Positions 1 to 7,958 of a stretch of 30,264 nt of DNA are shown here, in pieces (positions within the stretch are counted from its first letter, which is position 1; the number at the start of each line of letters is the position of its first letter). The DNA comes from a bacterium (GTDB lineage: Bacteria; Patescibacteriota; Patescibacteriia; S139-126; S139-133). The notes below the pieces were generated by a model. It had not been told where the DNA came from. It ran no database searches and saw nothing but the letters and a program-made list of their open reading frames with translations. Position numbers and translations under genes: made by a program. The DNA lies in assembly GCA_030429785.1 (NCBI GenBank), contig JAUIEQ010000001.1:1-30264 (forward strand), given 5' to 3'.

Positions 1-181
1 CGAAAAAAAGACTGTATTGTCAATGCAATGCATCATAAGTGCACAGTATGGTAGTTGCTGTATCAGTGGTATCGAACAGTTTTTTGTTAGACGAGTTGTA
101 AGTTGTGTGTTACGCTAGTAAATACCTTAATTTCGTCCTTTGACATAGTAATCACACATCATATTTTTGGGAGGGTTTGGT

Positions 182-1228
182 ATGTTGACGACACAACATC
201 GTTTTGCAGTGCCTGTGCTGTGGGGTGGTGATCGAGCAAAAATTGTTGCATGGGTCAAAAGTATTCGAAATTGGACAGAGGTTCTCAAAGCAGCTAATCA
301 ACTTCAAAGTCAGTATAGTCCGTTTCGAGATGGCCGTAGAACTGAGCGCAATCAGTTAAATTTTCAGTTTTACACAATTATGCTGATGTACCTTGCTAAT
401 GATACGCTAGCCACTATGAACGAAAATCTTAGTCTATCAAGTCTTGAAATTGAAGTCAGTATTGCGCTTTCGTGTTATTTGCTAGAGGTTGTAGGTGTTT
501 CAGTACCAGAAGATTGTGCAGAATATGATCTATTATCATTTGTCAGAAGTCTTAAAGCTAAGGTTCCTCAATTACTTTTCAGAAAGGAAATTCGTATGAA
601 TAACGGTCGTGAGCAATCACAACTTGCTGGCCCTCCACAAAAAGTGTTTCGTAATGGTAAAGTGTATGTTGCATTAACCACGCTGCATACGTTTGGCAGA
701 GAAACTGAGCTCTGGCCTATAGTACAAGCTACGGTTAGTGATTACTGGCCAACACTATTTCCAAATAATAGCAACCAAGTTGAGTTGTATGAAATGGGTT
801 CTATTGGATCAATGCGTCCAGTAGTGGTTGGTAAAACAACTAGAAATATTACAGCTGGTTACTTGAGTACCTTGCTTGGAAAAGAAAAAGAGCGCGGCGT
901 GGTCGCAAATCGTAATGGGTCATGGTTTATGGTTGTTGATTTGGAGATTGTGAAAGGGCGGCGAGGTAAATCGAGCGCTTCAAAGAAGCAACGGAAGTTA
1001 AAGAAAAAAAGTAAGGTTACCCGTGCCGGCAAGGCAGTACCATCAGCTGGTATGCTTCGCTCAGTTTTTGATTTTGCAACAGAGGATTTGCAGTCAGATC
1101 GTCAACGTTTAATAGAATTGCTTGAGCGCCAGCGAGCAGCTGTTCGCCAAACTGAAGAGCGTCTCGAAGCAACAGATTCGGCTATCGAAAACATTCGCGT
1201 TACGATTTATCGCGAGAAAAAGAAGTAG
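182..1228 (+). CDS. Unknown protein with basic linker and C-terminal coiled coil
   Basis: I do not recognise this 348-residue protein. The start is taken as the ATG at 182 because a GGGAGGG ribosome-binding site (169-175) sits six bases upstream; a TTG at 167 in the same frame would lie before that site. There is no signal peptide or membrane segment. The first 260 residues look globular. They are followed by a very basic Lys/Ser/Arg linker (about residues 262-290) and a predicted coiled coil rich in Gln, Glu and Arg (about 305-348). A basic linker plus coiled coil would fit a nucleic-acid- or partner-binding tail, but that is inference. It is a single-gene unit ending in its own hairpin terminator, convergent with miaA. 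Confidence 0.75.
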   Translation: MLTTQHRFAVPVLWGGDRAKIVAWVKSIRNWTEVLKAANQLQSQYSPFRDGRRTERNQLNFQFYTIMLMYLANDTLATMNENLSLSSLEIEVSIALSCYLLEVVGVSVPEDCAEYDLLSFVRSLKAKVPQLLFRKEIRMNNGREQSQLAGPPQKVFRNGKVYVALTTLHTFGRETELWPIVQATVSDYWPTLFPNNSNQVELYEMGSIGSMRPVVVGKTTRNITAGYLSTLLGKEKERGVVANRNGSWFMVVDLEIVKGRRGKSSASKKQRKLKKKSKVTRAGKAVPSAGMLRSVFDFATEDLQSDRQRLIELLERQRAAVRQTEERLEATDSAIENIRVTIYREKKK

Positions 1229-1239
1229 CATATTTGCAG

Positions 1240-1265
1240 CCCTAACACGAATGTTGGGGTTTTTT
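1240..1265 (+). terminator. Rho-independent terminator of the first gene
   Basis: An 8-bp stem (1240-1247 with 1252-1259, one G-T wobble) closes a CGAA tetraloop and is followed by six T. It ends just before the miaA stop codon. The other strand has no T-run after the stem, so it works only for the plus-strand gene. Confidence 0.8.
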
Positions 1266-1266
1266 A

Positions 1267-2196
1267 TTATGCCAAAAATGCATCAATCAGTGCCTCGGCT
1301 TGTTCGATATTAGTAATCCACTTAATTCGACTATCTCGCTTAAACCACGTTAGTTGACGTTTGGCGTAATTTCTAGAATGTTGTTTAATGTTTGATTTTG
1401 CCTGTTCAAGAGAAATATTTCCATCTAGGTATTGCTTGATCTCATGATAGCCAATCCCGCTCATCGATGGTAGGTCGATTGAATAGTTGGTTATGAGTTG
1501 CTGCGCTTCTTCGATAATGCCATTTTTGAACATGTGATCAACTCGGTTGTTTATTTTTTCATACAATGCTTCACGTGGAATTTCAATGCCGATTTGTAAA
1601 ATATCATATGGTGAATCAGATTGTTGTGCGCTTTGAGTAAATGATTGATTCGTTTGTTTTGCGAATTCAAGTGCGCGTATAACTTTTCGCTTGTTAGCAT
1701 GATCAATGACCTCGAACGTTTTTGGGTCTAGTTGTTCAAGATCGTGTAACAAATCCTTCAGCGACAGTGCTTCAAGTTGTGCGCGTAGCTCTTTATCTGT
1801 TTTGCTTTTGGGTAATTGGTAGTTATCAACAATACTACTAATGTACAAACCCGTTCCGCCAACAATAATTGGCACCTTGCCATCAGTTATGTGTGATTTG
1901 TTATTTATTATTTGTAGCGTTAGCTTTTGCCAATCAGACAAGCTGAACTCTTTATTCGGATCAATGCAATCAATCAAAAAGTGAGGAATGTCGTGGGCTA
2001 CAAAAATATTTTGACTGTTAATCTGTTTCCAACTGCCAGTAATTTTCCCGGTTGCTATATCCATACCTGTATAGACTTGTCGAGAGTCTGCTGAAATAAT
2101 ATACGCGTTGTATTTTTGCGCAAGTTCAATAGACAGGTTTGTTTTACCACTGGCTGTAGGACCAAGAATAACAATAACGCGATCATTGACTGACAT
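1267..2196 (-). CDS. miaA: tRNA dimethylallyltransferase MiaA
   Basis: MiaA transfers a dimethylallyl group from DMAPP to N6 of adenosine 37 in tRNAs that read codons beginning with U, which improves codon-anticodon stability. The 309-residue length is normal for the family. The P-loop GPTASGKT is at residues 12-19, followed by the family signature DSRQVYTGMDIATGK, the GGTGLY motif and a C-terminal RQLTWFKRD segment, so the enzyme appears complete. The ATG start has no SD sequence. A TATAAC -10 hexamer lies only about 10 bases upstream, with a possible TTAACT -35 element, so the mRNA may be nearly leaderless. It is divergent from the 2274 gene. Confidence 0.96.
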   Translation of the reverse strand: MSVNDRVIVILGPTASGKTNLSIELAQKYNAYIISADSRQVYTGMDIATGKITGSWKQINSQNIFVAHDIPHFLIDCIDPNKEFSLSDWQKLTLQIINNKSHITDGKVPIIVGGTGLYISSIVDNYQLPKSKTDKELRAQLEALSLKDLLHDLEQLDPKTFEVIDHANKRKVIRALEFAKQTNQSFTQSAQQSDSPYDILQIGIEIPREALYEKINNRVDHMFKNGIIEEAQQLITNYSIDLPSMSGIGYHEIKQYLDGNISLEQAKSNIKQHSRNYAKRQLTWFKRDSRIKWITNIEQAEALIDAFLA

Positions 2197-2214
2197 GTAT
2201 TTTTGGGTTATAAT
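2186..2214 (+). promoter_or_regulatory. Sigma70-type promoter for the 2274-3569 operon
   Basis: TTGACT (2186-2191), a 17-base spacer and TATAAT (2209-2214) make a near-consensus promoter. The -35 element lies inside the first codons of miaA and the -10 overlaps the divergent miaA promoter, so the two directions should compete. The predicted RNA starts near 2221, about 50 bases before the next start codon. Confidence 0.7.
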
Positions 2215-2273
2215 AGCTTATTAACTGTGAGTTAAGTAGTACCTTGTACAATAAAAAAAATCAAGGAGTGCAC

Positions 2274-2918
2274 ATGGCTGAAGTCGATTGGCTTTCGCTG
2301 TTAGGACGATTTGCATTGTATACAGAGTCGAGCAAAGTCTTGTTTGTTAGTGTATTTAATGAACATTGGTTTTTTGTGGCGTATGGAATCAAGGAGCTCA
2401 TTGGAGTCTGTTTGTTTTTATTCGCTCAAGAGATACATGCAGTATACGCTTTTTGCAAACGACGTTTGTTACTGTTGTTTAGACAATCTATTCCGCATAA
2501 TGGATTGATCGCATCGTTTCGGTACCAATTGGCAACATTGGACGATTATGACGACGAGTTTTTGCGTCATATGGTAACGTACGGATCAAAGAACCAGTAT
2601 TTATTTTTTGGTTTTTTGTTTTTTGCAGGATTATTTCCAATACCATGGGTGCAGTCATTTGCAGTTTTGATGCTGTTGCTGATGTATCCAAAAATATTTG
2701 GCTCGATTAAAACATTTTTGCAGAATAAGTATTTTTTAGTTTTGTACATCGGGTCACTTGGCAAAGTTGTTTGCGCATACACAAGTTGGTTTAATAACAT
2801 TTCGTTTTTGCCTGGTTGGGTAATTTTATCAGCGTTTATATTTTGCTATGTTATGCGCAGGACTATATTTAGTTTCATACTCAATATGGTAAAAAACGAA
2901 ACACATACAACTCATTGA
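2274..2918 (+). CDS. Multi-pass membrane protein of unknown function
   Basis: This 214-residue protein is not recognised. The ATG at 2274 is chosen over an in-frame TTG at 2244 because AAGGAG (2263-2268) precedes it at a good distance. Four hydrophobic stretches are visible: one at about residues 37-58, a long paired one at about 105-145, one near 150-172, and one near 178-198. Between the first two lies a charged, basic cytosol-like segment. No catalytic motif is apparent. It is the first gene of a probable three-gene unit with the small membrane protein at 2980 and the soluble protein at 3177. This suggests a small membrane complex, though no function can be assigned. Confidence 0.7.
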   Translation: MAEVDWLSLLGRFALYTESSKVLFVSVFNEHWFFVAYGIKELIGVCLFLFAQEIHAVYAFCKRRLLLLFRQSIPHNGLIASFRYQLATLDDYDDEFLRHMVTYGSKNQYLFFGFLFFAGLFPIPWVQSFAVLMLLLMYPKIFGSIKTFLQNKYFLVLYIGSLGKVVCAYTSWFNNISFLPGWVILSAFIFCYVMRRTIFSFILNMVKNETHTTH

Positions 2919-2979
2919 TACAAAAGCAAATAGCCCTACCCTATAGATTCGGTGATTGGGCAAAACGTGAGGAGCAGTT

Positions 2980-3177
2980 ATGTATTTACTGAAAGTTGGT
3001 TTGATCTTGTTGTTTGTCGCGTGTGTTACTTTTTGTTGTAGCTTTATTCCGCAATGGATGGTGGCTGTAGACTTTTTGCGCATGAGTAGCTTAGTGCTTG
3101 GGTGTATCTCAGGCATACTTTTTGTCATAGTAGTAGCGCGGTTGATTTGTATTCGCGTGCATGAAAGGCGGTGCTAA
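2980..3177 (+). CDS. Small two-helix membrane protein
   Basis: This is a 65-residue hydrophobic protein with two likely transmembrane helices (about residues 5-25 and 34-56) and a short basic tail. A TGAGGAG ribosome-binding site (2968-2974) supports the ATG at 2980. Its TAA stop shares one base with the ATG of the following gene, indicating translational coupling. Family unknown. Confidence 0.65.
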   Translation: MYLLKVGLILLFVACVTFCCSFIPQWMVAVDFLRMSSLVLGCISGILFVIVVARLICIRVHERRC

Positions 3178-3569
3178 TGATAGCAAAAAAAGTTTACTTA
3201 TTGACAGATGACAGCAACATGTATGCAGTGCTACCAAAGTTACTACAGCTTACATTGCCGTTTGAAGATGGCAGGTTTAGCATCACAAAAATGGTTGCAT
3301 TTCCTCCACTGGATAATGCCTTAAAGGATGGATCATTGATTATTGTGGATGTACCGAATAGTCGCTGTCCTGATCAGCTAATTCAGAGCGTATTGGACAT
3401 GTTGGGCGAAGATAGTACTACGCAGTATTGTGTGGCGTTTACAGCACTGCAAATTCGTTTTCAACAAGCGCTTACAGTGCCAAATAATATTACCCTGAAA
3501 GTATTGATGGATCGAGATGATATGACGAGCACCGCAGCAGATATTGTTGCTCTTCTTGAAACACTATAA
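3177..3569 (+). CDS. Unknown small soluble protein, possibly receiver-like fold
   Basis: This 130-residue protein has no clear family. The ATG at 3177 overlaps the previous stop by one base and has AAAGG eight bases upstream; a GTG at 3171 is an alternative start. It begins with a hydrophobic strand (KKVYLLTDD) and has a central SLIIVDVPN strand, a layout reminiscent of alternating alpha/beta receiver or nucleotide-binding folds. The phosphoacceptor and Lys motifs of true response regulators are not convincing. There are no membrane segments, so it could be the cytosolic partner of the two membrane proteins before it. It ends at a strong bidirectional terminator. Confidence 0.6.
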   Translation: MIAKKVYLLTDDSNMYAVLPKLLQLTLPFEDGRFSITKMVAFPPLDNALKDGSLIIVDVPNSRCPDQLIQSVLDMLGEDSTTQYCVAFTALQIRFQQALTVPNNITLKVLMDRDDMTSTAADIVALLETL

Positions 3570-3573
3570 TGCA

Positions 3574-3601
3574 AAAACCCGACTGTAGAGCCGGGTTTTT
3601 T
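3574..3601. terminator. Bidirectional terminator between the 3177 gene and thrS
   Basis: An AAAACCCG arm (3574-3581) pairs with CGGGTTTT (3592-3599). A T-run follows the stem on both strands, so it can end the plus-strand operon and the convergent thrS transcript. Confidence 0.8.
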
Positions 3602-3611
3602 TACGTTTGTT

Positions 3612-5387
3612 TTAGAGCCCTAGTGATTTTTGGCTAATTGCAAGTTGTGTTTTTGTGATGAAATCAATCTGCGAAATGTTGAGGAGCTCTTCCTGGCCAC
3701 GGACTCGGACAGCGAGATTGTCTGAGTTCATTTCTTTGTCGCCAATTACCAAGACATACGGAACTTTTTGTGCTGCTGTTTTGCGAATTTTTTTGCCAAC
3801 GGTTTCATCTGAGGTATCAACTGCTACTCTGATGCCGTGTTGTTTGAATTCGTGCGCTAGCTGATTGCAATACTCATGATGTCCGCCACCAACAGCAATG
3901 ATGCTGATTTGAATAGGTGAGAGCCACAATGGGAATGCTCCGGCAAAATGCTCAATTAAAAATCCAATAAATCGTTCATGTGAGCCAAGTGGTGCTCGGT
4001 GAATGACAGCAACATGTTGTTTTTCACCATGCTGATCTGTGTATTGCAAACCAAATCGTTGCGGCATGAAGAGATCAAGTTGGTTGGTTGAGATAGTGAA
4101 CTCTCGGCCGATTGATGATTTGATATTAATATCAATTTTTGGACCATAAAACGCCGCGCCACCAACATCATCAACTGCTGCAATGCCTGATTTTTCAATA
4201 GCTGCTCGCATCATTTTTTCTGCTTGGTCCCACATATCTTTGTGACCATGATATTTATCTCGCTTGGTTTCATCTGGTAGTCCAATCGTAATGTAATAAT
4301 CATCGCGAGTGAGTCCAAGTGTGTTGTAGTAGTATTCGTGAAGCTTAAGTACTTGCAAAAACTCTTCTTCAGCTTGTTCAAGGGTGCAATAAATATGCGC
4401 ATCGTTCATGGCAATTGCTCGCACGCGCATCAGCCCAAAGAGCGATCCTGATTGTTCATATCGGTAGCACGTTCCATACTCAGCAAGACGCAGTGGTAGT
4501 TCTCGGTATGAATGAGGCTGCGCGAGAAATAGTTGATGATGTAGTGGACAATTCATGCCTTTGAGGTAGTAATCTTCACCGTCAATATCCATCGGGCTGT
4601 ACATATCATCTTTGTAATATGGTAGGTGTCCACTGGTTTCAAATAAAGTATGCTTGGCAATATGTGGTGTAGCAACGCGTTCATATCCCCAGGCCTGCTC
4701 GGTTTCCTTTGCCCAGTTTTCAAGCTCATCTCGTATGACTGTTCCTTTTTGTGTCCAGAGTGCAAGTCCTGGTCCAACTTGGTCAGAAAAAGTAAACAAC
4801 TCAAGTTCTTTGCCAAGTTTTCGATGGTCTCGTTTTTTGGCTTCTTCAAGCATCTCAAGATGATGCTCAAGCTCTGCTTGCGTAGCAAAAGCGGTTCCAT
4901 ACACTCGAGTTAGCATTGGATTGTTTTCGTCACCGCGCCAATATGCGCCTGCGACTGAGAGTAGTTTGAAGTGCTTGAGTGCTTTGTTTGGTTCGTCAAC
5001 ATGTCCACCACGACACAGATCAGTAAAGTTGCCTGACGTATACAAGGTAAGTTCATCACCAGCTACGGCTATTTGTTCAATCATTTCAATCTTGTATGGG
5101 TTGCCGTTGAAAAACTCTTTTGCTTCATCTGCTGAGACTTGTTTGCCTTCAAATGATTTCCAGGTAGGAAGTATTTTTTTCATACGTTTTTCGATCTTAG
5201 GCAGATCGTTTTCAGCTATTGGTTGGCCAAATTCCATGTCATAGTAAAACCCTTCCTCAATAGGAGGTCCTAAGGTAATCTTGGTATCAGGCCACAACTC
5301 AAGTACAGCAGCAGCAAGTAAGTGTGCGCAGGAGTGTCGTATTTTTTCTAAATCAGTTAGTTGTTCGAGGTTTGGTTTTGACGACAT
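3612..5387 (-). CDS. thrS: Threonyl-tRNA synthetase lacking the TGS domain
   Basis: This class II synthetase charges tRNA-Thr. At 591 residues it is about 50 shorter than E. coli ThrRS, because it begins directly at the editing domain: the HSCAH zinc/editing motif is at residues 18-22 and CRGGH at 125-129. The catalytic core is complete, with MNCPLHH (zinc-binding Cys near 280), NDAHIYC, and HRAPLGSHERF near 458. A normal anticodon-binding domain follows (WLSPIQISII to the end). No in-frame upstream start could restore the N-terminal TGS domain, which is therefore absent rather than mis-annotated. The ATG at 5387 has no SD sequence. The gene ends at the bidirectional terminator. Confidence 0.96.
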   Translation of the reverse strand: MSSKPNLEQLTDLEKIRHSCAHLLAAAVLELWPDTKITLGPPIEEGFYYDMEFGQPIAENDLPKIEKRMKKILPTWKSFEGKQVSADEAKEFFNGNPYKIEMIEQIAVAGDELTLYTSGNFTDLCRGGHVDEPNKALKHFKLLSVAGAYWRGDENNPMLTRVYGTAFATQAELEHHLEMLEEAKKRDHRKLGKELELFTFSDQVGPGLALWTQKGTVIRDELENWAKETEQAWGYERVATPHIAKHTLFETSGHLPYYKDDMYSPMDIDGEDYYLKGMNCPLHHQLFLAQPHSYRELPLRLAEYGTCYRYEQSGSLFGLMRVRAIAMNDAHIYCTLEQAEEEFLQVLKLHEYYYNTLGLTRDDYYITIGLPDETKRDKYHGHKDMWDQAEKMMRAAIEKSGIAAVDDVGGAAFYGPKIDINIKSSIGREFTISTNQLDLFMPQRFGLQYTDQHGEKQHVAVIHRAPLGSHERFIGFLIEHFAGAFPLWLSPIQISIIAVGGGHHEYCNQLAHEFKQHGIRVAVDTSDETVGKKIRKTAAQKVPYVLVIGDKEMNSDNLAVRVRGQEELLNISQIDFITKTQLAISQKSLGL

Positions 5388-5444
5388 AGTGATAGAGATT
5401 ATTAGTAATTAGTCGGCGTGTTTATTTGTTATTTTTGTAAAATA

Positions 5445-5473
5445 TTGACAAAAAATATACTTTATGTTATTAT
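5445..5473 (+). promoter_or_regulatory. Near-consensus promoter upstream of the 5526 peptide
   Basis: TTGACA (5445-5450), a 17-base spacer and TATTAT (5468-5473) lie in very AT-rich sequence just upstream of divergent thrS. The predicted start near 5480 gives a leader of about 45 bases before the GTG at 5526. Confidence 0.65.
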
Positions 5474-5525
5474 AAAAAATTATATTTTTGAACATTAACA
5501 GTCTATATAATACGGGGGGTTGGGT

Positions 5526-5678
5526 GTGAAAAAATTTATTATAGTTGCTATTATCGTAGCTATATTGTACTACCTGATCGGCTCTGACGGTTTGTTGGGA
5601 CTGCTTGCTTGGTTGATACCAACTAATACTGAGGGGGATGGTATCACACCAGATTGGCGGAACAAGAATAAACTATAA
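5526..5678 (+). CDS. Putative 50-residue single-helix membrane peptide
   Basis: A GTG-initiated frame encodes 50 residues: a basic start (MKKF), one strongly hydrophobic helix (about residues 4-33) and a polar tail ending in basic residues. A G-rich stretch (5513-5518) seven bases upstream could act as a ribosome-binding site, and a near-consensus promoter lies about 50 bases further up. The layout, with a short N-terminal anchor and polar tail, is typical of small membrane peptides or toxin-like peptides, but I recognise no family and see no antitoxin partner. A non-coding reading of this stretch remains possible. Confidence 0.45.
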   Translation: MKKFIIVAIIVAILYYLIGSDGLLGLLAWLIPTNTEGDGITPDWRNKNKL

Positions 5679-5752
5679 ATCATTAACGGGTATTGTGTCG
5701 TACATGGATGCATGCTCGTTTTTTTTATACAAAAAAACCGACAAAGCCATAT

Positions 5753-5900
5753 GACTTTCTCGGGGTCCAGGGTAGTGGACGGTTCCACCCGAATTTCCCA
5801 AAATATGGGACGCTTATTGAGTATAGTATTGTGTCAGAATGTGACCCCAGGTGGTGTTTGTAAGGGTAGTTATAAGAAAGCTTGCAGTCACGACTTTCTC
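5753..5900 (+). other. Candidate structured RNA in a 406-base gene-free stretch
   Basis: The gap 5679-6084 holds no convincing frame but folds well by eye. GTGGA/TCCAC (5775-5779 with 5784-5788) closes a CGGT loop. TCCCA/TGGGA (5796-5800 with 5806-5810) forms a second hairpin. GGGGTC (5762-5767) can pair with GACCCC (5843-5848) to enclose both. AGAAAG (5875-5880) can pair with either of two copies of CTTTCT (5755-5760 or 5894-5899), because the 9-base word GACTTTCTC occurs twice. Strand is assumed from the flanking promoter. It does not match tmRNA, SRP RNA, RNase P RNA or a riboswitch that I know, so it may be a leader of the 6085 gene, a small RNA, or chance. Confidence 0.3.
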
Positions 5901-6084
5901 TCCCTGAATAACTAGATCAATACAACTATGGTCTGGTAGGGCAAGTATACGAAATCACTGATAAATGTCAACAGATGTTCGTTCACTTGATGAGATTGGT
6001 GATATTTGCAATACTGGTATATTGCTGAGTGTTTCAAAGCAATAAGTCAAATGAACCTTACAAAAACTATCCAGGAGGTAGAGC

Positions 6085-6579
6085 ATGACTGATGCGGATA
6101 TTTATGATTTGTGGAAGGCAGCTTTGGTGCCGGAGAATGCAACTGGCGGATTGTATCGTATTGAATACGCAAACAAAAGCTATTCGGTTGTTATTGTATT
6201 TTTTGATTCCGAGACGAACGTGTGGTGGGTTATTGGTTTGAATGTTGGATCTCGGGGGAGGTTGTGTGAGTTTCGCTTGGTATTTGATATTTCCAAGCAG
6301 TACGATAACGATAAGTTGTTATTTCGGTTTGATATTACACACAACCAAAAACCGTATGGCCTGATCGATCTTGCTCCAATCAAAAAATCGTTGGGAGCGA
6401 TCAGTAAAGAAGAAGTTGACGCACACGTGCATTTTTTGCGACCGTATTTACAAGTAGCGCGTCAGCGATTATTAAGCGATCCAAACCGGTTGAATACAGT
6501 TAGTACGCTGGCTGAATTGTACTCAGAATCTGTTGCTAGTGTCAGCGGTGGCTTGCCAGGCATGAGCAAGCGACATTAA
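6085..6579 (+). CDS. Unknown soluble protein
   Basis: This is a 164-residue protein with no recognised family. A strong AGGAGG site (6072-6077) supports the ATG at 6085. The first 100 residues read as alternating beta strands (YRIEYANKSYSVVIVFFD, VWWVIGLNVG, KLLFRFDIT), suggesting a compact beta-rich domain. The last 60 are helical, with a KEEVDAHVHFLRPYLQVARQRL stretch of amphipathic character. There is no signal or membrane segment. It is transcribed alone between a long untranslated stretch and its own terminator. Confidence 0.65.
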   Translation: MTDADIYDLWKAALVPENATGGLYRIEYANKSYSVVIVFFDSETNVWWVIGLNVGSRGRLCEFRLVFDISKQYDNDKLLFRFDITHNQKPYGLIDLAPIKKSLGAISKEEVDAHVHFLRPYLQVARQRLLSDPNRLNTVSTLAELYSESVASVSGGLPGMSKRH

Positions 6580-6588
6580 GTTGATAGT

Positions 6589-6619
6589 ATGCCCTGAGTA
6601 TAATTCAGGGTATTTTTTT
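6589..6619 (+). terminator. Terminator of the 6085 gene
   Basis: A 9-bp stem (6589-6597 with 6605-6613, one G-T wobble) built around CCCTGA/TCAGGG is followed by seven T. Confidence 0.8.
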
Positions 6620-6728
6620 AATAACCGTAGCAGAATTAAAAAAAGTTTCAGCAAAAATTGGACTATTAATATGTAGCACGATAATGTTTATTGATGGGCA
6701 GTTCGTACTGCGTGGCTGAGTAACAAGC

Positions 6729-6757
6729 AAAAAGTCCGGACACAATTCCGGACTTTT
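6729..6757 (-). terminator. Terminator of the dnaE/baseplate-J unit
   Basis: An 11-bp perfect stem (6730-6740 with 6747-6757) contains GTCCGGA. Read on the minus strand it is followed by five T. It lies just past the stop codon at 6765. Confidence 0.85.
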
Positions 6758-6764
6758 ATAGTGG

Positions 6765-7949
6765 TTATTTTATTACCTCGATATATACATGATCTTCAAG
6801 TGGCGGGACCTTGCTCAGCCAGGCTGGTATGAACACAATATTAACTTCAGCGACTTCAGGAAGTGACGTGACGTGACGAGTGAGTTCTTGCTTGTTCATG
6901 CCTTCAATTCGACCAATGTCTAGTTCTTCAGGATCAAGTCGTGTAATACTTCGTCCGTCTATTGAAACGCGTAGGGTGGCTGATTTGTCAGCTTCAGAAA
7001 CACTCGCAAGGACAAATTTCATTGAGTCAAAATTAGCACTAACAAACTGATCATTACTTGGTGTTGCTGCGATAAGATTGTTTGTTGCGATTTGTTCAAG
7101 GTCTTGTTTTTGGAATCGAATAGTAGTAATTGGTAGGCTGATTGTGATAGTGAACGTGTCAGTGTTTGAGCCTATTTCAGCATCAGTATCCCATGTCGGT
7201 TCTCCAACGCGGTACAAGGTAATAACATCTTCATTGCCGGTTGCGTCATTTGAGTAGTTTTCGGCTGTTTTGGCTATGAGGGTATCAGCTGCTGCTGTGA
7301 TCACGCTATCTGTTAAGGCAGTTTCGAGTCGTTGACCGCCAGTAAATTGTTCCGTACTCTCTGCATAAATGTCTTGTTGCAACCCTTCCCATAGTCCCGG
7401 AATTGTGAAGGTTGTTGGAGGGATGTTGAAATCAGCACCTGGTTGATCAGCATATGCTTCAACAACTACTGATCCGCCTGCAGGGACTGTGACAGTTTCA
7501 TTGATTCGAAAAAGTTTGCCGTCTGGTGTTTCAAGTCGAGTGGTTTTGACCAATGGTTGATTTCGAGAGTAGTTATTATAAATAACCACTTCTCCTGTTG
7601 CAATATCATCAACCAACGAGCCTTCAGTTATTTGTTGTTGTTCAGTTATTGTTTCTATAGATGTTGTGATGCTGCCAGGTAAGATATTGGTACCAGCTAG
7701 CGTTGTTTCAACGTCACTGAGCAGTTCGATATCAAACTCTGTTGACAGTTGAGATGTTTTGGGTGTTATGTAGATTTTTACTTGAGCTAATGAAATATAA
7801 AAAATCACTGCAACAAGTATAATGCTTAATATACTAAAACCAATAGCCACTTTTTTGTGGAATGGTGAAACATAAACTGCCTGTTTGTCTGCAGTTCTTT
7901 TTTGAGTCTTTTTTGTACGCTTTGGCGCAGTTTTTCGTTGGGCAGTCAT
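6765..7949 (-). CDS. Membrane-anchored baseplate-J-like protein
   Basis: This 394-residue protein has a very basic cytosolic N-terminus (residues 1-32), a single transmembrane helix (about 33-55) and a large extracytoplasmic part. The centre has the pattern of the Baseplate_J fold: an 'added electronic' style TVPAGGSVVVEAYADQPG segment followed by NIPPTTFTIPGL, with a later beta-rich region. Proteins like this are annotated as baseplate J-like in many CPR genomes. Whether they act in a contractile apparatus or as cell-surface scaffolds is unknown. It starts nine bases after dnaE stops, so the two are co-transcribed. No lysozyme, sheath or tube genes lie nearby, so I infer a surface role rather than a phage tail. 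Confidence 0.65.
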   Translation of the reverse strand: MTAQRKTAPKRTKKTQKRTADKQAVYVSPFHKKVAIGFSILSIILVAVIFYISLAQVKIYITPKTSQLSTEFDIELLSDVETTLAGTNILPGSITTSIETITEQQQITEGSLVDDIATGEVVIYNNYSRNQPLVKTTRLETPDGKLFRINETVTVPAGGSVVVEAYADQPGADFNIPPTTFTIPGLWEGLQQDIYAESTEQFTGGQRLETALTDSVITAAADTLIAKTAENYSNDATGNEDVITLYRVGEPTWDTDAEIGSNTDTFTITISLPITTIRFQKQDLEQIATNNLIAATPSNDQFVSANFDSMKFVLASVSEADKSATLRVSIDGRSITRLDPEELDIGRIEGMNKQELTRHVTSLPEVAEVNIVFIPAWLSKVPPLEDHVYIEVIK

Positions 7950-7958
7950 GAGTGTGTA

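Noticed and set aside
167..181. TTG start for the first gene
   Set aside because: It lies upstream of or inside the strong ribosome-binding site that serves the ATG at 182.
2916..2918. Possible reassigned UGA codons, as in some CPR lineages
   Set aside because: TGA ends several genes with normal family lengths or sensible positions and does not appear within conserved domains, so the standard code applies.
5775..5795. GGTTCCACCC resembling the T-loop of a tRNA or tmRNA
   Set aside because: There is no matching acceptor stem, anticodon arm or CCA end, and the same bases form the GTGGA/TCCAC hairpin.
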